A stretch of DNA of 64,000 bases from positions 26,698,001-26,762,000 of the forward strand of contig NW_024466599.1 in assembly GCF_017591425.1 (NCBI RefSeq), given 5' to 3'. The DNA comes from Ochotona curzoniae. Lineage: Eukaryota > Chordata > Mammalia > Lagomorpha > Ochotonidae. The translations under genes were made by a program, and so were the position numbers. Below, one piece after another: positions 47,116-57,888 of this stretch. The first letter of the stretch is position 1. Each line of letters opens with the position of its first letter. Under the pieces are notes generated by a model. That model was not told the DNA's origin and ran no database searches. It was given only the letters and a program-made list of their open reading frames with translations.

Positions 47116-47610
47116 ATATGAAATGATTAGGAAGTATTTCCCAGTCTGAAGACATGAAGCCTCCACAGAAAATTTGAAAACATGGCCCTACTGCTTCCCT
47201 GTTCTAGCAACTTTGAGATTTATTGACATAAATTGAATCTGGTTGCCAAAAAAAATTCTTCTCAAGATACTTCCAGAAAGAAAAACTGCTTTTGAGTGTC
47301 AACCTTTTCCCTTCTTAATAACTACATGCAAACACATCTCTTCTAATCGAAACATCTTCTCCATCATCTGCGGAGAATATGATAAGGATTTCCTGAGATT
47401 CAAAAACAACAACTAGATGCTGATAAAAATGCATATGTAAACCACAAAGCTGTTTTGTAATTCGCTTTTAAAGCCAAAGTCACCACTCATTTCTGGAAGC
47501 AATGGCCCTGCCTCCTGGAAGTGTTTTGTGTATTAAATGAAATGTGAGGAGGACGTATGTCATAGTCACAATACTTCTGCACATCCTTCTTTCACTCCAA
47601 ACATAGTTCT
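47116..47610. other. Unassigned non-coding DNA
   Basis: No feature recognised. Confidence 0.5.
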
Positions 47611-47842
47611 TGGAGTGGGATTTTGATGCTGTGGGAACACCGCATCCCATATCCTGGGTCAAGGTCTGGTTATTCTGTGTTTTAAATCCGGCTTCTTACT
47701 AGTGTGCCTGGGAAGCAGTGGATGATTGCCCTTGTACTTGAGTCTCTTTCCCACTTGGGAGACCCAGGTGGAATTTGGCCTAACATCCCCTTGGCTTTTG
47801 TGATCATCTGGGGAGTGACCCAATGGAAGGAGCTCCTGAACT
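47611..47842 (+). mobile_element. C-type SINE, tail lost
   Basis: TGCTGTGGGAACACCGCATCC, CATATCCTGGGTCAAGGTC, CGGCTTCTTACTAGTGTGCC, CACTTGGGAGACCCAGGTGG and ATCTGGGGAGTGACCCAATGG are in family order. The A-rich tail is absent. Confidence 0.8.
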
Positions 47843-49872
47843 CCTGCTGCTGAGGCAGGAAAGTGATCGTAAAGATCATAGCCAACACTGCTATAAGCAG
47901 AAGATGGGTTAATAAGAGAAAAAGCAGAACAAATGTTCTCAAAGTTTTATATATAACATAAGGGCCTTCAGAAATACCCAGGGGAAATGTCTGTGCTTAG
48001 ACAACATGTACCAATGTGACTGGACAAAAGGGAAAGATCTCAACATGGAAGTGAGAAACTCAGAAATACATGTCCGTTCAGAGTTTTCTTAAGTTTTCTA
48101 TGTAGCAGTCTCTTCTGCATAAATGGCAGCAACATTCTACCACGTCCTCCTCTCTGGGATGAGGATCTTCAAGGGAGAAGGAAAGCATGGACTCTTCAGG
48201 TTTCCTGGCTGGACTTGGGAGAGAGGTTCTAGTTTCTATGACTCACTTCAGGGAAGAACAAGAGGAAAGAGCCAGGAAGGCAGGAGCAGGTTGGAGACCC
48301 AAGGTGGCTTCTGAGGCCTCCCAATATCCTGGAGTTGTAAGTGCTGAGGGCACCAAGGTGCTACACCTTGCAGCACTGTTTACTAAACCCCAACACTGGA
48401 CAGTGCCAAATGGACATCACTCTGGGCACGAATATACAATGACAAACCAAGACCTATCCCCTGGGAAGCTTTCAGGAGAGTTGGAAGGAGGGTTGATTGA
48501 CAGGCCAGGAATCTGGTAAGAAGGCAAATAAAAAGTGTTGTGGAGGAAAGCAAGTTAAAGGCAGGAGACTGTATGTTCTAGGAGGGGTGGATTAGTGGAA
48601 CAGCCCATAAGGACCTCCCTGACCAGGGTTCCTTGAACTGATGAGGTGAGAATGTACATAGTAGGGATGTCTGGAGAAAAGCTTCCAGTGGGAAGGACAT
48701 GAGGCATGCAGGCCTGGCTCACCACACCCTGAGAGCTGTTCCTTTTCGCACCTGCTCCCACATCAAAGGCCTTCGGTTTCCTTGCTGAGAGTAGCTGTGA
48801 CTGTATTGATTTAAAGTACATAAGTATGGGGGCCACAACAATGTGATGCAGCAACATCGTTTACAGAGACCTGATCCTTACCATATGAACATGACTCTCT
48901 TGGCAAGGACCCTTTCTGCTTTATGACTACTTGATTTATGTCTTGTAAAGGGTGATTGGGTTTCCAGGCTAGACCACAGCATCCCACTTAGTGTCTAATA
49001 CAGATGGAATGTGGGACACTTGAAACAGAATCCAGTGTAAAAGCACTCTGTTGTCAGAGTGTATTGTAATGTTCTAGATTCTATTTCAGCTCTGCCATTA
49101 TATCATTCTTGATACGTAACAGGAGTAAAGGGAAAATTCATTACCTGTGGTAGTGATGGAACAGGCCTTTGTGGATTGACCTGGAGACCTGACACACACT
49201 TCTTTATGTTCACTCTATAGAAAAATGAGTCTGGGTTTCCAATGCTACACTTAGGGATGTCGGGAGCACAGCCCATTCATGAATTAAAGACTTCCTGTGG
49301 TGGGTCAGAGTGTCCCTGGTGGCACCTGGCAGGAAGAGATTAAAGGCCAAAGCCCAGAACTACTGTAGCTGGAGCATGAATGGGGGAAAACATTGCTCAG
49401 GACAGACAGCCAGATAGGGTCCTCAGAGAGTTGGGAGTGCCACACAGAGTGGGTACTGTTGGCAAACAGCAGCAGCAGCACACCACCATCAGGAGGGTCT
49501 GCTGCACCGCCTTCTGGAGATGTCAGCTGATAGGGGTTGTGAAGGAAGGAGTCTGAACATGCCCCACTCTCTACGCGCCTGAACCATCATCTGCATAAAG
49601 GACTAAGATGGTTAGAGCAGGAATGCAAATTGGGACATAATTGATATTTTGAATCACAGCTTTAGTGATTCAAAAAGGGGTTTGTAGCAAAACATTAAGC
49701 TGAAAAGCCAAGTATTACTCATAAAAGTGTTATAATTCTTTGCTCTTCCTTAATGTACAAAAATCTAGAGGACCACAGAAGTATGAAAAATGCAGAAGTA
49801 GGAGAAAAGACTTTTCACTAAACCTCAGCAAAGTAGAAGAAGGGAAGAGATGGAAAAGGAAGGCGGGGGAAC
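47843..49872. other. Unassigned non-coding DNA
   Basis: No repeat recognised over 2 kb. The 110-codon plus frame at 48187-48519 has no domain. A small hairpin lies at 48340-48377 (AGTGCT and AAGGTG arms). A (CAG)4 run lies near 49,468. Confidence 0.45.
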
Positions 49873-50012
49873 GGAAAGGAAGAAAGAAGGGAAGGGAAGG
49901 GAAGGGAAGGGAAGGGAAGGGAAGGGAAGGGAAGGGAAGGGAAGGGAAGGGAAGGGAAGGGAAGGGAAGGGAAGGGAAGGGAAGGGAAGGGAAGGGAAGG
50001 GAAGGGAAGAAA
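49873..50012. repeat. 140-bp homopurine tract with (GGGAA)n pentanucleotide
   Basis: The plus strand is purely A/G over 49873-50012. About 24 head-to-tail GGGAA units occupy 49888-50008. The purine strand has regularly spaced GGG runs, so G-quadruplex and triplex formation are possible. The Gly-Lys-Glu-Arg-rich frame across it is an artefact. Confidence 0.97.
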
Positions 50013-50049
50013 TCTAGAATAGGTGTCCTTTGTACACCTCCTGATCCTT

Positions 50050-50052
<3 letters not shown>

Positions 50053-50110
<58 letters not shown>
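50053..50110. repeat. (TG)29 microsatellite
   Basis: Pure alternating TG over about 58 bases, 40 bases after the purine tract. The Cys-Val repeat frame across it is an artefact. Confidence 0.97.
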
Positions 50111-50111
<1 letters not shown>

Positions 50112-50430
50112 GTGAGACGAGGGTTAGGGTATTTCAGAAACAGTCAACTGGATAAAGGAAAATTTGATCATTTACTTGTGGTATTTCCTTTTGTTTCTCC
50201 CAGAATGAAGGAGTGTGAAATTTTCTGTCCATGTGGGATGTGGTAAGTGTGGAAGTCAAGAGGAAACATTTAGACACCTTAATGGACTTGACTTTGTTGC
50301 CACTCCCAAGTATGTGGCCCATAGAACTGCCTCAGTGACCAGGTGGAAACGTGTGTAGATGTTGTGCATAGATGTTACTACCTTCACTCACACTAAGGAA
50401 GCAAGAAAAGATTCCAAAGAACCAAAGAAC
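50111..50430. other. Unassigned non-coding DNA
   Basis: Nothing recognised. It may be part of the same decayed transposon as the next feature. Confidence 0.4.
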
Positions 50431-50663
50431 AAAGTGTCTGATATATTGTAGTAGTTTTACTCTGAAGTATAATCTCTATAGATTATATAGTAACATTAAA
50501 GGTAAAGTGCTAAAATTGCAGTGTGTTAGTTGCGGAGAAATGGTGGACACTGAAACAATGAAATCAATCAAACTTAAGGCACATTTACCTGTATGGAGAA
50601 GAAAATAAGAAGCTGAAAATTGAAACCAAGTTTGAAAGGAAAAGCACTGAGTTAAAGTGCTAA
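50431..50663 (+). pseudogene. Decayed hAT/Charlie-like transposase fragment (BED-type finger)
   Basis: One frame gives CVSCGEMVDTETMKSIKLKA followed by HL at 50522-50587. This resembles the C-x2-C ... K-P-S-K-L-x-x-H-L finger at the start of Charlie-type hAT transposases. The second zinc-binding His expected about five residues later is missing, and a stop follows. After a one-base frame change, 50631-50663 reads FERKSTELKC and a stop, like the F-x-R-K-x-x-E-L-K segment that follows the finger. Broken by frameshift and stops, so not functional. A chance match cannot be excluded. Confidence 0.45.
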
Positions 50664-51913
50664 CACAGAAGTAAATGCTGAGTATTTCTCACTTACACAT
50701 GAATGCTTGGCATGCTATTTATGAATCAGTACTTCAGACTAATAGACTAACACTTCATGCAGTCGCCAAGAAAACAGTGAAAAGGAGCATTAGAAATGTT
50801 GCTCAGAAATATCTGAGAGGTCTGCAGCAAAGGAGGGACTCCAGCACCACTATCTAATGACACTGGGACTCACACATGCAGGACCTGGCTACCCAGGTGG
50901 AAACTCACCTGTAAGAACAAATGAAGCCAGTCAAGTCTTTTCTTTGTCTTTGCCTTTGTTTATTTTGAGAGGAAATGGGGTGTGATTCCTAATGAGGCCA
51001 AGACAACCAGCTTCAATCAGTGCGGTTCAGGCAACGTCTAATGAGTGAGCATTTGTACAAATCCTTCAACCTCATGTCTCAGCTTTATCTTGCTCCAGTA
51101 TTTTCTATGCTATTTCCTATGCCTCCATCCAAATAGGAAGAAGAAAGACAATTTGGGGCACCTTCCCTTCTTTCACTGGTATCTCACTTCTCCTCCCCCC
51201 AACGTCACCTCGCAAATACAAACTGAAGAACATCACTTCTCTTACTACAGCCTTTCATCCTCCTGGCTGGTCTACAACACTTGGAAAGTAGTTTTCAACG
51301 TGAAGAATGCACAGATATTGCCAACAAAGCAATTGCTTCAAGTACAAATGCTACTTGAACCTGATATTGATACAAAGGAGAAATTGTGTATGGCAGTTTC
51401 ATCACTGGGAATCACAAAAGCAAAATGGAAAACGGGATTCTATGGGAACCAGAAGATGTGGGTTTTACATACATTCTGATGGCCTATCTCAGGTGTCGGG
51501 GACATTTTCTGGAGAAGGTATCCAGACTGAAGAGTTTGCATGAAGGACTGCTAATCACTGACTTAAAAAAAAAAATCCAGAAAACCTAGTTAATCCTTTA
51601 AACAAGTTGGCTGAAACACACAGCGCATTTAATAATATCATAAAAATCTGAATACCATCAAAGTCAATGTGTTTGATTCAACCCGTTTCCGTTATTATGT
51701 GCTAATAAGAATGCAACACACATACTAATGGTTGATCCTTGATGAGGTTTGATGGTTACTGAAGGGGAAATTTCCATCCAGGCAAAAATATCTAAAGTAT
51801 GAGATGAACTCAGAGTTTCTGAGTTTGTGTAAGATAAGGAATTAGTGTAGTCTCAAGGTTTATAGATGTAAAATAGAAAGCTAGACATGTTTGTTTGAGC
51901 CTTTAGTATTTGT
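50664..51913. other. Unassigned non-coding DNA
   Basis: May hold further decayed transposon sequence up to about 50.86 kb. The 144-codon plus frame at 51045-51479 has no recognisable domain. Confidence 0.45.
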
Positions 51914-52204
51914 TTTTTAAAAAGCTTATTTACTTATTTGAAAGGCAGAGTTACAAATAGGAAGGGACAGAAATTCCATCTGCTGGCTCACTCTCCAAAT
52001 ATCCACGCAGGCAAGGGCTGGGACTGGCTGAAGCCAGGAGCCAGGAACTTCTTCCAGATAGCCCACATGAGTGCAGGGATCCAAAAACGTGGGCATTTCC
52101 TGCTGCTTTCCCAAGCACATCAGCAGACAGCTAGATAGGAAGTGGAGCAACCAAGAAATGAACCGATGCCTTAACCCACTCTTTTACAATGCCAAACCCA
52201 AGCC
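51914..52204 (-). mobile_element. C-type SINE
   Basis: TTTACTTATTTGAAAGGCAG, CCATCTGCTGGCTCACTC, CTGAAGCCAGGAGCCAGGAA, AGACAGCTAGATAGGAAGTGG and ATGAACCGATGCC, with the CCATATGGG core deleted. Confidence 0.9.
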
Positions 52205-52557
52205 TTCAAAATTTTGAAGAGCATAACACTTCTGTGCAAAGAAGGGAAGAATTTTTTCCTTGATGGATAAGATCAAAGACCAAACACCAAATTTGGAATC
52301 ACATCTGGTAATAATGATCATTATCAGCAAAGGAGATGAAGAGCTTAATTCAAAACCTCTAGGAAAGACTGCCAGTGAACTCCTTCAGCTCTCTATCAAC
52401 TGTTTCAAGTTTTTCCATAAAATTTCATGTCTGAAGTGTGTGGATACAGAGTCTACTCCTTTCATCTAAAGATAATTTGAAATGTTCCACTCTTAATGAG
52501 GGAACAAAATACTAGAACTTTCATTTTTAAATTGAATTTTTAACATTAAATTCTGAA
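52205..52557. other. Unassigned non-coding DNA
   Basis: Nothing recognised. A 69-codon frame has no domain. Confidence 0.5.
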
Positions 52558-52890
52558 AATGTTGGTGCCCCAGTGTTTTGGCATAGAGAATAAAGCTACC
52601 ATCTACGATGTCAACATCCGATACTTGAGACCCAGTTGCTCCACTTCTGATCCAGCTCCCTGCTGATGTCTGAGAAAAGCAGAAAGTAGATAACTCAAGT
52701 CCTTGAACCTCACTCAACCCTGAGTGGGAGACTCAGATGTTCCTGGCTCCTAATTTCAATCTGGCCCATCTGTGTTGCAGTCATCTGGGCAATGAGCCAG
52801 CACATAGATGATCTCTCTCTATTTGTCCTTCTCTGTCCCTCTCTCTCCATAACTCTGTCTTTTAAGTAAATACATACATCTTTTAACAAA
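52558..52890 (+). mobile_element. C-type SINE, old
   Basis: GGTGCCCCAGTGTTTTGGCA, ATGTCAACATCCGATACTTG, CTGATCCAGCTCCCTGCTGAT, GAGTGGGAGACTCAGATG, TTCCTGGCTCCTAATTTC, then a CT-rich part and a TTAAGTAAATACATACATC tail. Confidence 0.88.
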
Positions 52891-52908
52891 TACCCAAAAA
52901 CATAGGAG

Positions 52909-52910
<2 letters not shown>

Positions 52911-52954
<44 letters not shown>
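52911..52954. repeat. (GT)22 microsatellite
   Basis: Pure GT, 20 bases downstream of a SINE tail. Confidence 0.97.
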
Positions 52955-52957
<3 letters not shown>

Positions 52958-53228
52958 GAATGTAAGCTGATCAGCTAACATAAACACCAAAATTCAGAGT
53001 CTAGTTGTCTTCCATGTAATTAACTGCACCGAAATAAAATTTCTCCTCAGTTGCCCTCCAGCGTAGTTAATTGCTCAGGGCTGTGAGTCTGAGGTCTTCC
53101 CCACTGGGATCCTGGAATGAGATGATGGACAGAAGACATCTGGCAAAGCTGTATTGGCCACCAAGACCCTTCTTTTTAACTACTGTGTTTCAACATGTGC
53201 TCCTGAAACACTGCTCTTCTGTGGTGTT

Positions 53229-53524
53229 TGATTATTTATTTATTTGAGAAGCAAAGGGACAGAAAAAAGCAAAAACTGCTTCCACCTGCTGACTCACTTC
53301 CCACATGCCTGCAACAACCGCAGCCAACACTAGGAGCCAAAAACTCACTTGGAGCCTCCCATAGGGATAGCAGAAACTCAGATACCTGAGCCAAGATCTC
53401 CAAGAGTGCGCAATGGCAGGAAGCTGGAATGAGGAAACAAAGCCAGGAATTAAACCCAGTCTCTTCACTGTGGGACGCAGCTACCCTCAGGGGTAGCTTA
53501 ACTGTCACACCAAACCCCTGGTCC
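53229..53524 (-). mobile_element. C-type SINE, old
   Basis: ATTTATTTATTTGAGAAGCA, CCACCTGCTGACTCACTTCC, CTAGGAGCCAAAAACTCAC, GGCAGGAAGCTGGAATGAGG, AATTAAACCCAGTCTCTTC and a head ending CCCCTGGTCCC. Confidence 0.85.
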
Positions 53525-54119
53525 CACAGCATTCTTCATCCCACCCCACTCATGCTTCACGGTTCTGCTTTGGTCCTTATTGCCTATTTAGCTTTGGCGT
53601 AAGACTTGCTTCTAAGAAGAGATTAAGAATGGCCTCATCTTACAGGTGCCAGTTGCAACAGCTGTCACCATGGAGTTCTCCAGTTCCAAACAGTTTTTCC
53701 TGCAAATCTCTAGTCGTGCCTCTTCCTAGATGTGTCAACGAGGCTCCACTTGCCTGCCTCTGTGCCATGGGCCACTCCCTGATGCAACAGCCCTCCTCAG
53801 TCTTCAAGCAGCATCTTTGTCACTCTGGTTAGTGGTCTCCTTTCAGTCAGAAGCCTCTGATCCACCAGACTTCTTGTCGACCTCAGCATGGCTCTCTCCA
53901 TGCCATGGCTACTTACCGAAGTTCCATTGGTGTGAATTATCAATGAGAGGATGAAGGAAAGTGTTATAAAATCAAATTCAAGGTTCCATTAATGAAACTT
54001 AAAGTGAAGAAACAGAGTTTTCCACTATCACAACTGTCTTATGGTTGCCATGGAAACCAGGCTGCCCAGATAATTGAACATGATTAGCCAGGGGAAAAGT
54101 ACAGAAGAGGCTCTTTCTG
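53525..54119. other. Unassigned non-coding DNA
   Basis: Nothing recognised. Confidence 0.5.
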
Positions 54120-54180
54120 GTGAAAAGTGATCTTGACCTAGTTACTCAATTTCACCATCTGTGAAGCCAGAGGGATGGAC
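54120..54180 (+). mobile_element. Possible MIR fragment
   Basis: AAAGTGATCTTGACCTAGTT, ACTCAATTTCACCATCTGTG fits MIR GTGACCTTGGGCAAGTTACTTAAC...TCATCTGT over a short span. Confidence 0.4.
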
Positions 54181-55776
54181 CAGAGCGCATGCCAAAGCCT
54201 CAGCTGGTTCAGCATGTGGGACCTCCAAAGGGCATTCCTGGGAGCAAGCCCATTATGTACTAGCATCCTATTTTTAGGATACTTATAAAGACTTACATTG
54301 AGCAACAAATATGCTGCTTATGGTAACTTCAAGATAAATGTCATTCAAATATTTAAAGAATCAAAAGCTTGAAACTTCATGGCTTGGTTAATATACTTTC
54401 CCATTGACTGACAAATAGTTGCTGGCCCAACTCCCATAAAGGGTCCCCAAACTCCTCCACCCCATTCTCTCTGTGCAGACTGTATCTGCCCCTCTCCATT
54501 CCCCAGCCATGACCTGGCAAGCCAGCAGGGAACTGCAAACTAATCCAGCTACATTTAGCCTTGCTAAGTCACTGTTGTGTCCACCATTGTCTGGCCTCTA
54601 ACTACAGCTGATAATCCTATATCCCTGAGACCATAAATGAAACTCTTCTTCAGAGAGATGGGTAGGACCAAGGAGATGAAGATTTGCTTAGGTGTGAATT
54701 GTCCAACATGACTGTCCTTATTGTTACTTGATGTGTGTGCTGCAGCATTACCCAGGCAAGGCAGGGCAAGAGGGGAAGGCATGAGCCACAAGAATAGGAA
54801 TAGGAATGGGAAGGGGAATGGGGATAGAAATAGGAAGTCCTGGAATAGAGAATAGATCACTTAAAATTCATATAAGGATTTGCTGAACCCTTTAAGGGAA
54901 AAAGTTACGGAGAAGAAGCTATTAAACACTTATTGGTACCCCAGGATGCCTCCACATTTATCTTCATATGTCTTTGGTTCTCTATTGTGGAAGGAGTAAC
55001 TAACTTTCCATGTAGTCCATGATCTTTGTCTGCCAACTATAAAAAGATGTAGATGTCTATTCTTTGAACAGCAACTAGGTGGGTTTTTCTTCACATGTGT
55101 CTCATCTGTGTTGGGAAAACACTTAGGGCCACTGTAGCAGGTGCACAGGTAAGATCAAGTAAAGATGCTGTACAGCACAAGGCGTCACCATTATTTGCTC
55201 CATGGTGGAAAAGTAGAAACTGGTTAAGAATATGGCATGTATTGTCGTGTGAGTCCCAAGAAAATCATGAAACTTGAGAGATGATGGACAAGAGGCACCA
55301 GTAATAGAAACATCCAAATGGTGAGGGTCTCCAGGTTGAGAGGGGGCAAAAAGCTTCCATGAGTGCAGAAACTCAACAGCATTCCGTATAGTCCCAGAGT
55401 TTCCTAAATCCTCCACTAGCTGGGAGGTCTGCACTAGCATCTGGGTCCCACAATTAGCCTATGACAGGTCTCCTATCTGAATGAATAGAGACTGCTTGTG
55501 ATACTTACTTCTTAATGCGGAGGGAAGCCGTACTAGGTATCTTTTTACCTTCCTCAACTCAAGACACTGATGCCTTTGATGCTCTAAACTACTGTTTCTG
55601 AAAGTCTGGTCTTTGAAGCCTCTCCAGGTGGTCTGTGGTTTGCCCAAATGCAGTAAGTTTTGCTTGAAGAGCATTTTTCTACTAGAAATTTGAATTCTCC
55701 ATAAAAAAAGGTACAGAAATAGACACTTGAAAATTATAACTGTGAAGATGGTCACATGTTAGTCAAACTTCAAATG

Positions 55777-55777
<1 letters not shown>
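54181..55777. other. Unassigned DNA with a short GGAATA-rich run
   Basis: An imperfect GGAATA/GGGAAT run lies at 54,793-54,840 and makes the 98-codon minus frame there Phe/Leu/Pro-rich. No exon or other repeat recognised. Confidence 0.5.

Positions 55778-55830
<53 letters not shown>
55778..55830. repeat. (TG)26 microsatellite
   Basis: Pure alternating TG/GT over about 53 bases in unassigned DNA. Confidence 0.97.
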
Positions 55831-55831
<1 letters not shown>

Positions 55832-56588
55832 CTGTGGTTGCAAGCATCAGTTTTGAGGTAGGGAGTCTGAGGGATTCCTTCAGTGTGGTTGTTAGTCTAA
55901 AATCTCGTTGGGAATGAAGTCAAGCCAAACACTCATAGGGTACTAAAAAATGAGACTGCTTCGTATGAGAATCTTTAAACTAGATAGCTGGTATTTCAGC
56001 TGAAAAAAATAGCATGAAACTAAACTTTGCAATTTTATTTCTGACCATGATGGAGGGATGTTTTGGCCACAGCACCCTCATAACCAATATCATTTCTACT
56101 CAGCTTTGAAGTTTAATGATGAGTCATAGTTTAGGGGGTAGTTTGGAAAGGGAATGGCTAGAGAATCCTCTTTGAGTCCCTTTGAAAGCCTTTATGAATC
56201 TTGATTATAGTATTTTTTTGCTAACTTCAATATAAAAAATGCTCTCCACCCATGAGTTCAAAATCATGGTAAAAGCACAGATCATTTGACTACTAAGATT
56301 TTGGTAGCAGCACAGTTTTGTTTAATCTCTCCCAGATTATAAAAGGAGATCTTCACAAAATTTGCATGAGTACTTCACAAAATTTGTGCAAAGTAGAATT
56401 AAAGAATAAGTGCATTGTAGTGCATTTTTAAAAATTCATATTTAAAATTTTCTTAGTATGCATTTCCCAAAGCTCCTTGAAAATGTTTCATACTCATGGA
56501 TTTTAAAAATCTTTCAACTAAAGTATCTTTCTTTAATTTAAGGGACAGGTTTCTTGCATTGGCAGAAACCATGTCTGGGGTTTTTGTT
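55831..56588. other. Unassigned AT-rich DNA
   Basis: Two near-identical CTTCACAAAATTTGC/CTTCACAAAATTTGT words lie at about 56,351 and 56,372. Nothing else recognised. Confidence 0.5.
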
Positions 56589-56905
56589 TTTTTATTTTTA
56601 TTTTTTTAGGATTTATCTATTTACTTGAAAGAGATACAGAGAAAGGGAGAGACAGAAAGATCTTCCATCTGCTGAAACACTCCCCAGATGGTCACAATGG
56701 CTGAAGCTGGGGGTCAGGAGCTTCTTCCAGATTGCCCACATGGGTAGCAAGAACCCAAACATTAGCATCCTTTTCTGCTGCTTTTCCCAAGCCATTAACA
56801 GGGAGCAGGATCAGAAGTGCAGCAGTGGGGAGTTGAATCATGTCCCATATGGGATGCCAACATCACAATCTACAGCTTTACCCACAATGCCACAACATCA
56901 AACCC
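56589..56905 (-). mobile_element. C-type SINE
   Basis: T-rich inverted tail, ATTTATCTATTTACTTGAAAG, GATCTTCCATCTGCTGAAAC, CTGGGGGTCAGGAGCTTCTT, CCATTAACAGGGAGCAGGAT, TCATGTCCCATATGGGATGCC and head. Confidence 0.92.
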
Positions 56906-57603
56906 ATACACATCTTTCTAATTCCATTTCCCTTAAATGTTTTGAAGCACCTATGCGCAGGTCACCAACAAAATTAAATCCTTAAAAATACACAGCCATG
57001 TTTTGTGTAAGAAGCTAGGTGAGTAAACGGAACAGCATGCAGTGAGAAAGGCTCTAAGTTGATGCGGAAGGTTGAGTAGACTCTGTCCACTTGATCGTGA
57101 TGATGTGGGAGACGGAATGACAGATGCTCCTACCCATACTCTGACCTAATCCATGGGCTCCAGAACCACACCTTTACAAGGAAACCAAAGCAAATAAATG
57201 GACATCTAGGCTGGCGCATATAAAATACCCAACTTCAAACATGAGTACCAGGATGCGTTTCACAAACAATTAAGTGAGGAAAATAATTCCTTAAGGATTC
57301 AAAGCCAAACTGAATTAAATGATACATTATTTAGAAATAAAACGGTGGTGTTAATCTTTCAGAAGAAGGAAGGGGTGAAACTCATGAATGTCAAGATTTA
57401 GGTCACCTCTGAAAAGACAGGAGGAGTGGAGTGAGAGAAATACAAGAGGGCTTGGTGTGGGTGACTTTCTACTTTTTAATCTAAGAGGTGCTTGTACAGC
57501 TCTCTGCCTTTTCTATTCGTTTTTATTGTTTTTACAGTGAACACTTATTATCTACAGCCGTTGCTATATATTGTATTGTCCCAATAGAACACCTAAAAGT
57601 CTT
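56906..57603. other. Unassigned non-coding DNA
   Basis: Nothing recognised. Confidence 0.5.
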
Positions 57604-57888
57604 ACGTATTTATTTTTATTTGAAAGGGGGAGTGATAGGGAGTGTGTGTGCATCTATATGATGATTCATTGTCCAAATACCCACAGCATCCAGGGCTAAG
57701 CTCGGCTAAGACAGCAGTGAGGAACTCAAGCCAGATCTCCCTTAAGTATCTGAACTGTCACCTGTGACCTCCCAAAACTAACAGTAGCCACAAGCTGGAA
57801 CCATGACCTGAGTCAGGAAAAGTGATATGGGATGAGGGTATCCCAATCTGTGACCTAATTATCGCACCAAAGGCCCACCCCCATAAAA
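57604..57888 (-). mobile_element. C-type SINE, old
   Basis: TATTTATTTTTATTTGAAAG, TGATTCATTGTCCAAATACCC, AAGACAGCAGTGAGGAACTC, CCACAAGCTGGAACCATGAC, then GGGTATCCCAATCTGTGACC and GCACCAAAGGCCC head. Confidence 0.82.

Noticed and set aside
50118..50130. GGGTTAGGGT, telomere-like
   Set aside because: A single unit and a bit, not an interstitial telomere array.
49740..50246. Frames with Gly-Lys-Glu-Arg and Cys-Val repeats
   Set aside because: Translations of the (GGGAA)n and (TG)n microsatellites.
51045..51479. 144-codon open frame, plus strand
   Set aside because: No recognisable domain. Three overlapping frames on the same strand are open, as expected by chance in an AT-rich stretch with few stops.
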